NCBI RefSeq assembly: GCF_051020985.1
Contig: NC_135010.1
Location: 742,001 to 806,000 of the forward strand
Reading direction: 5' to 3'
Source of the DNA: Nomia melanderi
Lineage: Eukaryota > Arthropoda > Insecta > Hymenoptera > Halictidae
Length of the DNA: 64,000 bases
Shown: piece by piece, positions 24,281 through 35,500 of the stretch
Layout: each line of letters opens with the position of its first letter
Numbering within the stretch: position 1 is the stretch's first letter
Program-made: the position numbers and the translations under genes
Notes under the pieces: generated by a model
Told to the model about the DNA's origin: nothing
Database searches by the model: none
What the model saw: only the letters and a program-made list of their open reading frames with translations

Positions 24281-24767
24281 TGTGCGACTTCTGAGCATAT
24301 AAAAAATGAGTCTGTGCTGAATTTGACATTCGAATCTGTGATTTTTACAAATATCTTACTTTCTTTAAAAAAATAAGAATAAAATAATTTTGTGTTTGTT
24401 TTTTATGAACATATTATGCTAAATATCAGTGTTCCATATTAAGATACTTATATTTGATACTATTTACGAGTTTTTAATATTAACTAAACAATTAAAATTA
24501 TTTATAATGTTACAAATACAAGACTATTCTTTAATAGCACGTAAATATGTATAGAATTGAATACTCACACAAATTTTTATTTATTCTGAATAGCTCTGTA
24601 AAAATGACTTTCGAAAAACAAAATGGTATTTTATATTTGCCTACTTTCTTTCAGTTATCAACTTGCTTATGCCTAAAACCATAAATAGTACGGTAAGTGA
24701 GAGAGCAGCAGTTGATAAGTATCAAGAGTGTAATTTAGAACTCCCATAATTATATACTTTTGCTGTA

Positions 24768-24990
24768 TCAACTCTTCTCTGGCTTCTCAAAGTGGAAAGA
24801 CTTAACAGTTCACCCCTTCAGGCTTTACCAGAATCAAATATCATTCCTTTAAATGTTTTAATCAGAGATGAAGTACCCCTTAAAAATATATCTTCCGCAA
24901 TCATACCAACGAAGAGCGCTGACTTCACAAAAAGAAGATTTTGGTCAATACATGTTTAAAATAGAAGAGGATATAGGAGATTAACACAGA
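24768..24990 (+). pseudogene. PIF/Harbinger-like nuclease fragment
   Basis: A 68-codon open stretch without a start codon includes LPESNIIPLNVLIRDEVPL and later KRRFWSIHV-(stop)-NRRGYRRL. These resemble the LPxxNIxLPYVIVADEAFPL and RRIFNYRLSRARRVVENAFG segments of the PIF/Harbinger nuclease, with the DE pair retained. Only about 70 residues remain and the frame closes at about 24957. The resemblance was judged by eye. A decayed Harbinger element is my best reading. Confidence 0.5.
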
Positions 24991-25059
24991 GTGAACTAAT
25001 CTAAACAGTCAAATAACAATAAATGTACGATAGAAAATATAGAATTTCCAATTTAAAAA

Positions 25060-25097
25060 TCCAGTTATTTGATCGATCGCAGTAGGTTTAGTGTTAA
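25060..25097. mobile_element. Solo P1-type right end
   Basis: TTTGATCGATCGCAGTAGGT followed by TTAGTGTTAA matches the right termini at 15731 and 57645. No left partner is recognised within the family length. Confidence 0.4.
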
Positions 25098-25374
25098 TTG
25101 TTAAAAGTAGGAAATTATCGCTTATTCATAGTAAGGTGGCTAGTTCAATAGTCTTAACATTAATATATATTTTCAAGGACCATCTTCCGAGTAACTTCCA
25201 AGAGATTTTAACTGTTGTTTATTACTCCCTAAGAAATTATTAATTATTAAAAATATTATACTTTATGCATTGCCTGCAGCTAATGTTTTGTTAAAATTTT
25301 ATACGGGACCAGCAATTTTAGATGTACAAATATTTTTTGATGGCGTATAATAAGACTACGATAATTTTTTGATA

Positions 25375-25577
25375 TTAATGTATATTTGAATAAACATTTG
25401 TTTCATAAGACATAAGTAATTCTAACATTTTTTTGTGTACGATATTTGGTAAACCTGTTGTTTTGTGTAATGGTACGTTATAAAAATTACAGATGTAGCA
25501 CGAGAAAACTCGTTTCTTGTCGTCAACGTATGTCGTATGAAACCGAGAAATTTCGTATTCGGTCGCCAATGTGTTAA
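25375..25577 (-). mobile_element. Possible TTAA element end with overlapping ORFs
   Basis: On the minus strand the sequence starts TTAACACATTGGCGACCG (TTAA at 25574-25577). That has the same design as the other piggyBac-type ends in this window: TTAA followed by CAC. A 64-codon frame runs inward from it, with a CYIC motif and no recognised domain. The opposite end was not found, so this is a candidate only. Confidence 0.35.
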
Positions 25578-26118
25578 GAATGTGAAGAAAAAGTTATTGT
25601 ATCGTTCTTTACAATTTACGTGATGGCTAAATCCTTTGCGGGTTATCATTAAACATAGTCTATGGTGAATATTTTTTACCGTAAATATAAAGTATTTTTC
25701 CCTTCTATCGTAAATATTTGCCAAAAATTTTAACGAACGACACTCTGCGACAAAACAGTATAGCATTTAGATTGCTATAGTAATTACAACGACATGACAT
25801 TTCTTGGTTAGTCAACAGACTAAATTAGTCGTTAGAGACATAGCAACATTGGTGTAAGAAATAATTACCATTGTCAAATGTGCTCACATTTTTTATAAAG
25901 GAAAAGACGAGTATTACACTAAACTACTTTTAATTAATAGTTTTTCAGCGATATTGAACGAGAAAAAGAGGTTGGCTAGGATGCTACTTATAAGCAAGAC
26001 TGTTTACATTAATATACGGGTATTAAAACCAGAAGCAATGATGGCAAGAGAATTCACCATCGATAAATTCTGCCACGAATTACATTGCATACGCATCATA
26101 ATTATCTAATTTTATATA

Positions 26119-26377
26119 CTAACACTTTGACTGTCAAGTAAATACTCATTAAAGCTCCTTTAAATATATACTCATTAAAACTACAGTCGAAACAATTTTC
26201 TTAGTAAAGCGGAAACTAAAAAGCCAAGATTCTTCATGGCGGTTGCTCTACCTTTCTTATATCTCACACATCCAACAAATTTCGGTTGTTTGATAAAGCT
26301 CTAAGAAAATTAATATTTAAGTTTAGGTAAAAAATGATGTCATCCGAATTTGGGTGATATGACAGTCAGAGTGTTAA
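26119..26377. mobile_element. TTAA MITE, family P3
   Basis: CTAACACTTTGACTGTCA at the left and TGACAGTCAGAGTGTTAA at the right are inverse matches. The left TTAA is mutated to CTAA. The length is 259 bases. The interior is non-coding, with a repeated TACTCATTAAA word near the left end. Confidence 0.75.
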
Positions 26378-26518
26378 ATTGAAATTTTCCATTTACAACA
26401 ATTTCGTATATTTTCGCATTAAAATTATTTTTACATACATGTACGTTAAGTTGTGCTGTTTGGATATCTACTGAAATAATAAATGTAATTGAAGACAGAG
26501 CAGCAAGTACTTAACCAG

Positions 26519-26755
26519 TTAACTGCGTTCGACGAGTATACGCGTCATCTTAAAATTCAAAATGGTGCTAATTCTTTCAACGATAAATTATTCATTTTTT
26601 TTCAGATAAATTTGTAATTCTTCTTCGTTTTGTTTTAATTTTTCGTTAGAATATATTATAGATGCATTTGTTCTGCGTTTAACGAGTATACACTTCATTA
26701 TTTGCTTTTATTGCGCACACAATGAGAGATTTTTCAAATTAAATTTCAGAGTTAA
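26519..26755. mobile_element. TTAA repeat family S, complete copy 1
   Basis: The element runs from TTAACTGCGTTCGACGAGTA to CAAATTAAATTTCAGAGTTAA, 237 bases with TTAA on both sides. The terminal motif CTGCGTTxxACGAGTATAC occurs at the left end (26523-26541) and again inside (26673-26691) in the same orientation, 150 bases apart. The second complete copy at 38805-39038 has the same layout. No coding capacity is present. Confidence 0.7.
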
Positions 26756-27469
26756 CTGACTAATCGCTATCGCGTAGCCGCTCAATGCTGCCACGTTACG
26801 TCTTGTATAATGTATTTGAAATAACTGCATGAGTTTCATTTATATTATGCCGCTTTGTCGTTAATCACTTTGCCGGTAAACGCTCTGAATGTTACCACGG
26901 CCTTAGATCCTTTATGAATTAATCAATTTTTCAATGAAAGCATTGTTGTAACATTGCAGTTTCGATACAGCTTTATACGTGGAACGTAACTGTACATGAT
27001 ACCTAAAACAAGTGTTGACTTTGCATTTTATTACTTACCAAACGAAACATAAAATTACGAGAGGTTCATCAAGAGATAAGAAAAAGTGATGAAGCATGAA
27101 ACACCTAAAATATTAGACCCTAGGAAGAAAACTACGAATACATACGAGTAATGTTTATAAAACCATAAACTTGTTAAAGAAAATAAAAAATTTTTTAGCT
27201 ACAAATGGAGTTATTTCATTTTCAAAGAAAACATTTCTGAGATAACATTTTATAGTTAAATTTGTCCGGATTCATTTATGAGGATATACGTCATTGATTG
27301 TATCATTATATACATATACAAAAAGAATATCTGTATCTCACTAAAACTATCAACTCATATTTTCCCAAAAATAGACTTACGTATACCATTTTAAAAAAGG
27401 CTCATATTTGCATTGAATTTAGTAACCACTAAATTTGTTAATTATATTAGAGCTCGCCGTGTATCGAAT

Positions 27470-28200
27470 TTGTCGCGACGGAATCAAGTGTTCTAGTACT
27501 TTCAAACGGATCTTGGAACGTCGCTCCCTGTTTCCACAGCTAGTTTCTTGAATCGATTAATTCCGGAGACAGCCTCTGAGACAGGGCATCTCCTTCGGCA
27601 GCGGTAGTTGATTTTCATAAGCGCATCATAGAAACGGAACAAGTAAATACATTCGATTCTGGTTCAATCCGTGGCGGATCGTAGGATTCGATTGTCTGTT
27701 GTCAGCGGCTCCGGTCAGGATTCGATTAGAACTTAAGTGGATTATAAACGACGTACTTGCAAATCAGTTCTGCTCGGCAATAATTAACTATCGGCAAGGT
27801 GTTCGCTTTAAGCCGTATACCTTGCGCGGGTTCCCTATCGTGATTACCTACGGACGGAAATGGAGATCTCGTTGTCGTTGTCGACAACGATGGACCCACT
27901 CGACGATCCTATGTAAACGTCGTTTCGATTGCACTAGCTGACAAACTCTAGTGGACATTGGGCGCATTATTAATTAAATAAATAGACGATATCTCGCACG
28001 TGTGTTGTCTGTTGTTTCAATCATTGAAACTTCATTCAGAAATTGGAACCGGATGGTTTTGATCGACGGTACGGTAAATGATATAAGATGAATCGCAATA
28101 ACGCGAATGCCACCACCAGTTACTTAATTAACCCCAGCTCGGCGAGCGTACAGTCCACCCGGTCTCATATCTATAGAACAAGTAGCTAGACGCTCCATAA
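27470..28200. promoter_or_regulatory. GC-richer island, candidate regulatory DNA or exon
   Basis: GC and CpG are clearly above the flanks for about 700 bases. It holds a perfect 16-base palindrome TCGTTGTCGACAACGA (27875-27890), a TATTAATTAAATAAATAG run and a CTTAATTAACC word (homeodomain-type cores), and the E-box-like CACGTG at about 27998. An 80-codon frame exists only with a TTG start and has no recognisable product. It could be an enhancer, a promoter or an untranslated first exon. The assignment is inference from composition and palindromes. Confidence 0.35.
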
Positions 28201-28403
28201 TATGCGGAACCTTTCTGGAGAATTAATTATACGAACTAAAGTGACTAAAAAGTTTCACTTTTCAGTATCAAGTTACTTTTTACGGTGAATAGATACCAAA
28301 CGCGTTTGTGATAGGGCAGCAATATGTACACACCTGGATTGACATCCCATTCTAATCAACTACATAAAAATAGACTTACCGAATAATACAAAACATGATA
28401 ATA

Positions 28404-28708
28404 GGATAGGCTGAGGCGAATCGTTTCGAAAATTTTAAAAACTTAAAAATCTTGAAAATCTTGAAATATTTGAAAATGAGAGACATCTGATTCACCCGGT
28501 ATGGAAGGGGAGGGATTCAAATATTTTTCATTTTTCAGTTTTCTGCTAATAGGACCAAATATTTTTCAGTTTTTAAAAAAATTCTTTCTACTGGCATGGA
28601 AGCTGAATGTGTATGCATAACAATTTTATGAAAAAAAATATTTATTATCAGTTTTAATTATTAGTTTTTCGCTGTTAAATTTGAACAGATCCGATTCGGC
28701 TCGGTCTA
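28404..28708. mobile_element. Foldback MITE, family T, copy 2
   Basis: The right arm (CTAAAACTGATAATAAA in reverse, then TTAACAGCGAAAAACTAAT in reverse) and right terminus GATTCGGCTCGGTCTAC match the left end of copy 1 at 7447 in inverted orientation. The left terminus ATAGGCTGAGGCGAATC is the inverse of the right one with a few changes. The left arm is more diverged and carries a GGGGAGGG patch. Length is about 305 bases. Confidence 0.65.
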
Positions 28709-30004
28709 CATGAAAATATTATTTTCTGTTATGAAATATCCTGATTTAATAAAATCACCAACTTTTGTGAAATCTGGGTTCAAGAAAGTGGTTTTTGCAG
28801 ACACGTTTATCATGTATCTTTTTATCAACTACTATTTATGTTAGAAGAGAAATAATAATACTCAAAGTTGATGGTAACAAATTTATTTTGTCAAATATGC
28901 TGTAAATTTCTGAAACTGGAAAACCGTGCGTGACAAAATTGTGTATTTGTTAGCAATATAAACAGATTTCAGAAAGGTTCGAATAATAAATAAGGTTAAA
29001 TAATAAGTAATAAAACAACATTTTTTTCTTAATCTTTTGGATTAAATATTCATTCTTCTTTGCTGCACATTTACACATAAAGAGTACATGTATACTCGTA
29101 TTAAAAACGTTGATAAAGAGAAATTTGATTTCTGCATTATAAACTAATTCTCTAGTCCTAGAATTTTTCAAGACACTTTACCTAATACGTTCTTTATTCT
29201 AAAATTTGAAAACTGTTTATATACTTTGAATATTAATGGCGTCCCTTAAAAAATTCCGATGTCGTGATTTTAAGATGAAGAAATAGAACATAAGTAATGA
29301 AAGAAAGAGAGGAGAACATAACAGATAAAAGAACAGAACTTTTCGTAACATTGTAATAACTCCAATTCTTATCACAGCAATAGATCGAAACAAGACATTA
29401 TCAAAACAAAGTTTTATTAAAATAATCGTTTATACAATATCATTATTTTATTTTTGATTTACATTGTATTTGTTATTTATTTCATTTGGGATTTAAGTAT
29501 CTATTAGTTGATTTCTTTAGGAAAATAAACATAATTTAGACAATATATAAATATTTATCATTAACAGTACTTTTTCTAAAAGCGCTCATATTCTGTCTGT
29601 CATTTTGTATTAGAAACAGTTACTTGTTATTTTAAATGATTACTTGAAGTAATTAAATACCTTAAAAGTACACCCGTAAACAGTCAATTTTTATAATGAC
29701 GGTTCTAAATTTTACTTACATATATTTTTCTTTTATAAATAAGCTTACTCACTATTTTCTTTATAATTTTATCTTCTTTATTTACTTTCAGTTCATATAA
29801 AAAGTGCCCTTTCACATAAACTGTGTAATGAATATTTACATACACTGATTGGTGGAAATAATTTAGTTGTTTGAGAATTGATAATACAGTAGTCACTTGC
29901 GAAATGAAAGAGAAATTTCCCATTAAACATAAATCGAAAATTTAATATTTACATACTTACGAACAACGTTTCGTTTCGATTAAAGCGAATCGTGTGTTTC
30001 CTTT
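28709..30004. other. AT-rich gene-free stretch
   Basis: Only short AT-driven frames occur. No repeats, splice pairs or transposase motifs were recognised. Confidence 0.5.
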
Positions 30005-30556
30005 ACATGTTTTATTACAAAGAAATCCAGAGTTTCACTTCTGAGTATCTGCTGTTAAGCTCACCTTAGAAGGCCCCCATTGATCTGGGATTCATATGAG
30101 GCCCAATCAGCCGAGTCCGAAGCCTTACCAGTGTTATTTCCTGGGGGTGACAAGTCCCGTGGAAATAGACTGTTGGTAGTGGCGAGCTCATTTTTCAAAG
30201 CTTTACCAGATATTCTGCCTGATCCAGAAGCAGGTGGGACGCTATTTACGCGCTGGGATCCGGGAAGAAGGGTCCCTAGCCCAGCATGCGGGCTATAAAC
30301 CACTACCTTCTCGAAGCAAACACCAAATGACTAGAGTATCCTCACTGACACTGGATACTGGCCCCCGCGATACCAGTTCCTCACGATCTACTAGTTCAAC
30401 CGTTAGGATAAGGGGTAAAACCCTTTATCAGCAAGATTTAGACAGCTCGTCCCTGCCACGGCTTGGTGGGCCGCTTTGCTGCTTACGTTATGACCCCGGG
30501 ATCGTCACGCCCGCAACACCACGTAAGTGGCGCCCCCTGAGGGACATGTTTTATTA
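30005..30556 (+). mobile_element. Retroposon-like repeat, copy 1, with 13-bp duplication
   Basis: A GC-rich 526-base block (30018-30543) is flanked by exact copies of ACATGTTTTATTA at 30005-30017 and 30544-30556. A 13-base target duplication is typical of target-primed insertion (SINE or LINE type) rather than of the TTAA or TA elements here. There is no terminal inverted repeat and no poly(A). Recognisable shared words with copy 2 at 44780-45435 include GAAGGCCCCCAT, TATGAGGCCCAATCA, CCGAAGCCTTACCAG and CCCTAGCCCAGCATG. Overlapping frames on both strands do not match a known protein. Confidence 0.65.
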
Positions 30557-32957
30557 TAGTAGGAAAATAAAAGATTATTTGTTCTAATATAATAATAACA
30601 TTTGTCATTCTATATTATTCAGAATTAACCGCTATAGTTCTTATTCGCGAAGAACGCGCGAAAATCTTGAATTGTTTAATGAATATTTCACAATAAAAAT
30701 CACATTGGAAACAATAACATAGATGAATTAAGTATTTACATTTGAGAGTACAAACAACAAGTATATACATTGCTGGTCAAAAGTTTGGAATCACTTGATA
30801 TGTAATGTGACAAATTTAAAATTATATATTTTAGAAATATATAAAATAAAATAATAAAAGTTATGTGTCTTTATATTTGACTAATACACACATCATTTAT
30901 AACTGTTTAACTGCCAACCGACGATATCGCGCTTCTTTGTTACACTACTTAAAAGTATCAGCCTATCGGTTCGTAATTAAATTAAATTTATTTCTTTGTT
31001 TTCTTTTTAATTATTTATTTTCATCTTTTTTATTGTCTACTTAGAAACAGAAAAAAGGATCGGTCGTACCATTCAGAATCTTTTTACGTATGCATAGAAA
31101 AGCGTAACTCAATTTCTGAATTGGAACGGAAGAAGACTGGCTAACCGCATTTTTTGAGACAAAAATATTAGAGTAATGGCGTCTAATGTGGAACAGCTTC
31201 TAATATCTGGCACCACAATATTTCGGAAAATAAATAGCTTGATGTGTCAGTTACCATGGGAAACACTTCAATAGCAATAAAAAACAATCATATTAATAGT
31301 TGTACATCAATCAAAACTTGTCCTCGAATGCGAAGTGTTGTAATATTTGACCATATATTAAATTTTCTGAAAGACCAGTTACATAGTCAAATTTTACTTG
31401 TTCATATTTTATCATTGAATATTTTTGTTTTCCACTACACAAAAGCAATTTGCTACAAATTTATTTTCCTCTTAGAATACTTATTATTTTTCTACCGAAA
31501 TACGTGTGTTCCTAATATGAAACACGTTGTATATTGGGTGTACATTCTTTGTTAATGTTACAAATTATTCTGTTATATTTTTATTTTATAGTGGTAATTA
31601 CAAAAATGATAACAATGGAAAACAAAATGTTCAATGCATTCTGTTCGTGACGAATGTAGTGGTTCTGATATGTTATTCATACATTCAAAGCATACAAGAA
31701 AAAGAGAAAAAGATCAACATAATATGAGTTCAAAGAAGTGGAGAATTCGTTCAGTTATCCTTTTTAATTCCAAAAATATTCATTTTTCATGATAGAAATG
31801 AGTTTTGTTTACAAATTACCTAGGTGTTCCATATTGGAAGCCATTTTTCCAGATCTTCGTGTTTTGATGCAAGTTTCATTAAGAAAATGCATATCTTTCG
31901 CTTTGACAAGCTTTTCAAATCAGGTGTTTTATGGTAGGTGCCATCACCATAAACATCTGTGCAAATGAAATACCTACACAGCGTTGTTCAGGAGAATGGT
32001 CTTGAAAGGAATGCGGGTCTAAGTGGTAAATTTTCATTTATTCTCATCTTATTTCAGACATTAATCTGCTATTTGTCAATGAGGTCACACGTAATTAATC
32101 AAAAGTATCAACAAACCACATAGCAAGAAACTCCTCTTGCTCCCGTGCAGTCCCGGGACTTTTTTCTTAATTCATTTACATCATTAGTGAATAGATGCGC
32201 CTATTTTTCTTGGTCTGTATCACCGGAGCTATGCACGCCACCTTTTAGGTCATTATAACTAGAGCGCGTATGAACAAGAACACGAACATTTACACCATGT
32301 ATAACATTACCATAAAGAGTTACTGGTCATAATTTTCCAATACTCATTGAAACAAGTTCATAAAAAAAAAACTCGCAAACGTTGTGTAGTTTGTACACCA
32401 CAAAAAAAGTAAAGGTACATTTTATATAAATAATATTACGAATTCTTTGTTTACGCCACTTTGTTTTTAATTTTCTATACGCTTTGAACCATTTTTCTTT
32501 TAATGAAATAAGGAACATTTTTCGTAGTAAGAACCAATTCTTCATTTTTCCGTATGATGCAGATGGGTTAAACAAAGCTGAGTGAATGTGACATATAGAA
32601 CATTCTCTGTAAACGTAAAAAAATAAATGATAAGGATAGTTCCTCTAGAAGCATACATAAATGTTTATATGTTTTATAGATTGTCTCTTTTAGTTTTCAA
32701 AATATTCGCAAAAATGTGTCCCAGAAAGAGATGCTGTTGTGATTATTTAGAAAAAGGGCAATCTTTTTTATGATCATAACTTTGATATACATATATTATT
32801 CAGATGATTATTCCATGCGCCTAGCATTGTAAATTTTTTGGTAATAATTATTGCTTCAAAAGTTACGAAACATTGAAATTTCGCATTGCACTGAAGTCTT
32901 TCGCCTTCACCTCCATTTATTAATGCCTTTTACAGTACTATGTACACACGAGTTTCA
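30557..32957. other. AT-rich stretch with lone Tc1-like and TTAA ends
   Basis: TACATTGCTGGTCAAAAGTT followed by TGGAATCACTT (from about 30766) looks like the terminal repeat of a Tc1-like element (compare the common CAGTGGTGGxCAAAAG ends). No opposite end or transposase is visible. A TTAA-type end, TTAACTGCCAACCGACGA, starts near 30907. A GC-richer patch at 32100-32290 has no recognisable gene. Confidence 0.45.
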
Positions 32958-33069
32958 TTTAGATAACAGAGATGGGTATTAGTGGGGTCAGTTTTTTCAA
33001 GGTAGAAACGGATCCCGTAACTCAGCGCGAAAAAACTAGTTCCACAAATATAAATCTCTGTTATCTAAA
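32958..33069. mobile_element. Compact 112-bp foldback element
   Basis: TTTAGATAACAGAGAT (32958-32973) and its perfect reverse complement (33054-33069) bound 112 bases, with further imperfect pairing inside (AGTGGGGTCAG facing CTAGTTCCAC). A third copy of the end, inverted and diverged (TTCTCCGTTATCTACGTAAA), lies near 33858-33877. The family therefore has at least one more fragment next door. Confidence 0.65.
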
Positions 33070-33227
33070 GTACTTACCTATAATATGATCTAAACGATAC
33101 ACATTTTTGTGTATAATTGGTAAAATAAAATAAAAATAAAAGAATGATGCTTTTGACAACATATTTCAAGGTTATTTTTATCAACATGGAGATCACACAT
33201 CAAAACATACATTTAATCGATCTCACA

Positions 33228-33640
33228 AGGAAAGATATCGAACCCGGAAAATCAAAAATTGATGAAACTTCGTATGTAAGCAGAGTAAGTCAAGCCTAAT
33301 ACATTGCAATTTTTTTGGTGCCAAATTTCACTTTGAATGGATGAAAAGAAGATTCCACTTCCTGGAAAAACTGTAAATTTTTCTTTCCCATGAATTAATT
33401 GAAAACTATAAGAGATAGCAAAACAAGTTTAAACAAAAAATACATTGTTCTTTTACGTTTATAAAATTGCAAAATAAAATTTGTAAGAAAGTTCAAATTT
33501 TTCAAAAAGGGGTGGTATCACCCCTTGAAAGTGAAATTCGGCACGAAATAGAAATTGCAGTATATTAGGTTTAACTTACTCTACTTACACACAAAATTTC
33601 ATAATTTTTTTAATTTTCCCGTTCAATTCCTTTTCTTATC
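33228..33640. mobile_element. Long-arm MITE, family M, full copy
   Basis: The two arms are near inverse repeats over more than 80 bases: AGATATCGAACCCGGAAAAT and GAGTAAGTCAAGCCTAATAC at the left, GTATATTAGGTTTAACTTAC and CCGTTCAATTCCTTTTCTT at the right. The centre has AGGGGTGGTATCACCCCTTG, a small palindrome. Length is about 410 bases. It provides the reference structure for the partial copies at 11.2, 20.2, 48.5 and 51.3 kb. Confidence 0.8.
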
Positions 33641-34600
33641 AGCGCGGTATAGCGTGGTCCAATCAACATAGAGAAATAAAATTTGAAAGAAATGTATGGG
33701 AAATAATACTATTTATGAAATTTCAGCGGAATGTAATTAATGTTTAAGATATCATGAAAAGTCGTTAAACTCAAACTGAACGGATTTTCAATAGTTACGC
33801 ACTAAAATCGTGGACAGGCTGCGCCCCCACCTCAGAAAAACTAGTCTCACCAATACTATTCTCCGTTATCTACGTAAAACTCATTCCCATATGTGCGAAA
33901 CAAAGCACGAAACTACTGCAGTTGATTAAAACTTCTGTAGCAAACAGTAAGTGTTTAAAATATACCTGCATGAAACCTGAGAAGGTTGACATCTGAAGTG
34001 AGCGTGCAACTATGTATGTTTCGTCTTACAGCACACTCGCATATATAGAATTCAATGGTGTGGTAGCCAATGTTTCTCGCAATTATATACGAAAGTAAAA
34101 AAGAGTGGTCTTTTTGTCAGAGAAGAAATTTATTCAAAATATCAATTCTTGTAACACTTATGAATTTTAGGAAAATTGGTTTTACATTCTGCTTTTTAGA
34201 GTATTGACGAAAGTTATTAATATCTCGATACAAAAGTTGTTCTCATTTGAAATTTCGTATGTAGTGTCCACTTCTTGACCCATACATTTCTTCCAAATTC
34301 TTCTCTATTCACAGACTACAAGTCAACCTTAAATTTGAAAAATTTTCTTTTATAAACCTCATATGTAGAATATGTGCTTAACAGAGTAAACTGATTAAGG
34401 TAATGGTTTTTGACATCAGTCAGTTTTAAACAAAAATCACAGTTTCAGAATAAAGAGTCGAAGTTTGTAAATGATTTTATTATAAGTGGATACTTTTATA
34501 TAGGTGCTTACGTGCTATTTCAGGAGATCGTCTTTTTCATAATAAACCCTCAGACATAGTGTTCTTTTCTTACGAGAACCGAACCACCTGTCATTCTCAG
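33641..34600. other. AT-rich stretch
   Basis: Apart from the lone inverted end near 33858-33877 described with the 112-bp element, nothing recognisable is present. Confidence 0.45.
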
Positions 34601-35500
34601 CTTTTTTGCTCAAGTGTTAATAAAATTGAACTTATGGTTCATAAACATTTCTCAGTGTTTATTTGTTTATATACATTTTTTAAAGCTTTCTCCATTAATA
34701 ATGTTATGTTATTAAAAACTGATAACAGTTGTTAAAATTTACAACCCTTTTGGAGATAGAATTATGATTCGATACAATGATCGAAATTAATATCAGCTTC
34801 CACAATAACAATACTGATTATCCTTAGAAGGCCATTAGTATTCCATGTAGTTTACTAGCATGTACCCCTACTTTTTTGCTATCGTTTGTAGTCACGAATT
34901 TAAAAAAATTTTTTAATATTTGCAACACCTTTATATGTTGCGCACAATAGGCCTTTTGGTCTGTGTCGACTACCCACAAGCTAAATGTGCATGTAGGTAG
35001 TTTCTCTCGTGTTCTGCTCGGAATGTTTAATCTGCCAGAAAGGGTATAGCAAGATAAGGGGGCCAAAAGTGCCATAGATCGATTTTTCTCGAGAAAGTTT
35101 CCTTCGATAGCTTACCCATAAAAAACATTGTACACCAATTTTCAGTCCTCAATCTCAGCCAGAAGGGTAGTTATAGGGTAAATTCGAATTATCAGTTTTT
35201 GCCCCATTTTCCCTATTTAATGGTAAGTAAAAATTGTCAAAAAATTCGGAGACATTTTTGGCATAGTAGTTCACAGCTGGCAATTTTTTGAGATTTTTCT
35301 GTCCCAAATCCTCAGCATGAAAAATGAAAAAGCCCCCCAAAAATATAAAAATGTAGATTTCGCAATGAAGCATTCCAGCGACAACTTTTTAATTTTTACA
35401 GTAGTAGACATATTGGTATGACAGACGTTCTCAAATTTTTTTAGATTTTTTGCCCTGCTGTGCCATCGTTAAAGAAATGAAAAACTAATTTTTAGACGCA
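34601..35500. other. Compositionally odd block rich in short G/C runs
   Basis: Runs such as AAGGGGGCC, TGCCCCATTTTCCC and AAAGCCCCCCAAAAA are scattered through AT-rich DNA, unlike the flanks. Minus-strand frames of 83 and 72 codons cross it but show no known domain. The texture suggests an old repeat whose termini I could not define. Confidence 0.3.

Noticed and set aside
27699..27941. 80-codon plus-strand frame
   Set aside because: It starts at TTG, not ATG, and lacks any recognisable protein similarity.
30061..30587. Overlapping frames of 72-117 codons on both strands
   Set aside because: They are all within a GC-rich repeat with few stops by composition, have no known domain, and are not preserved in the second copy.
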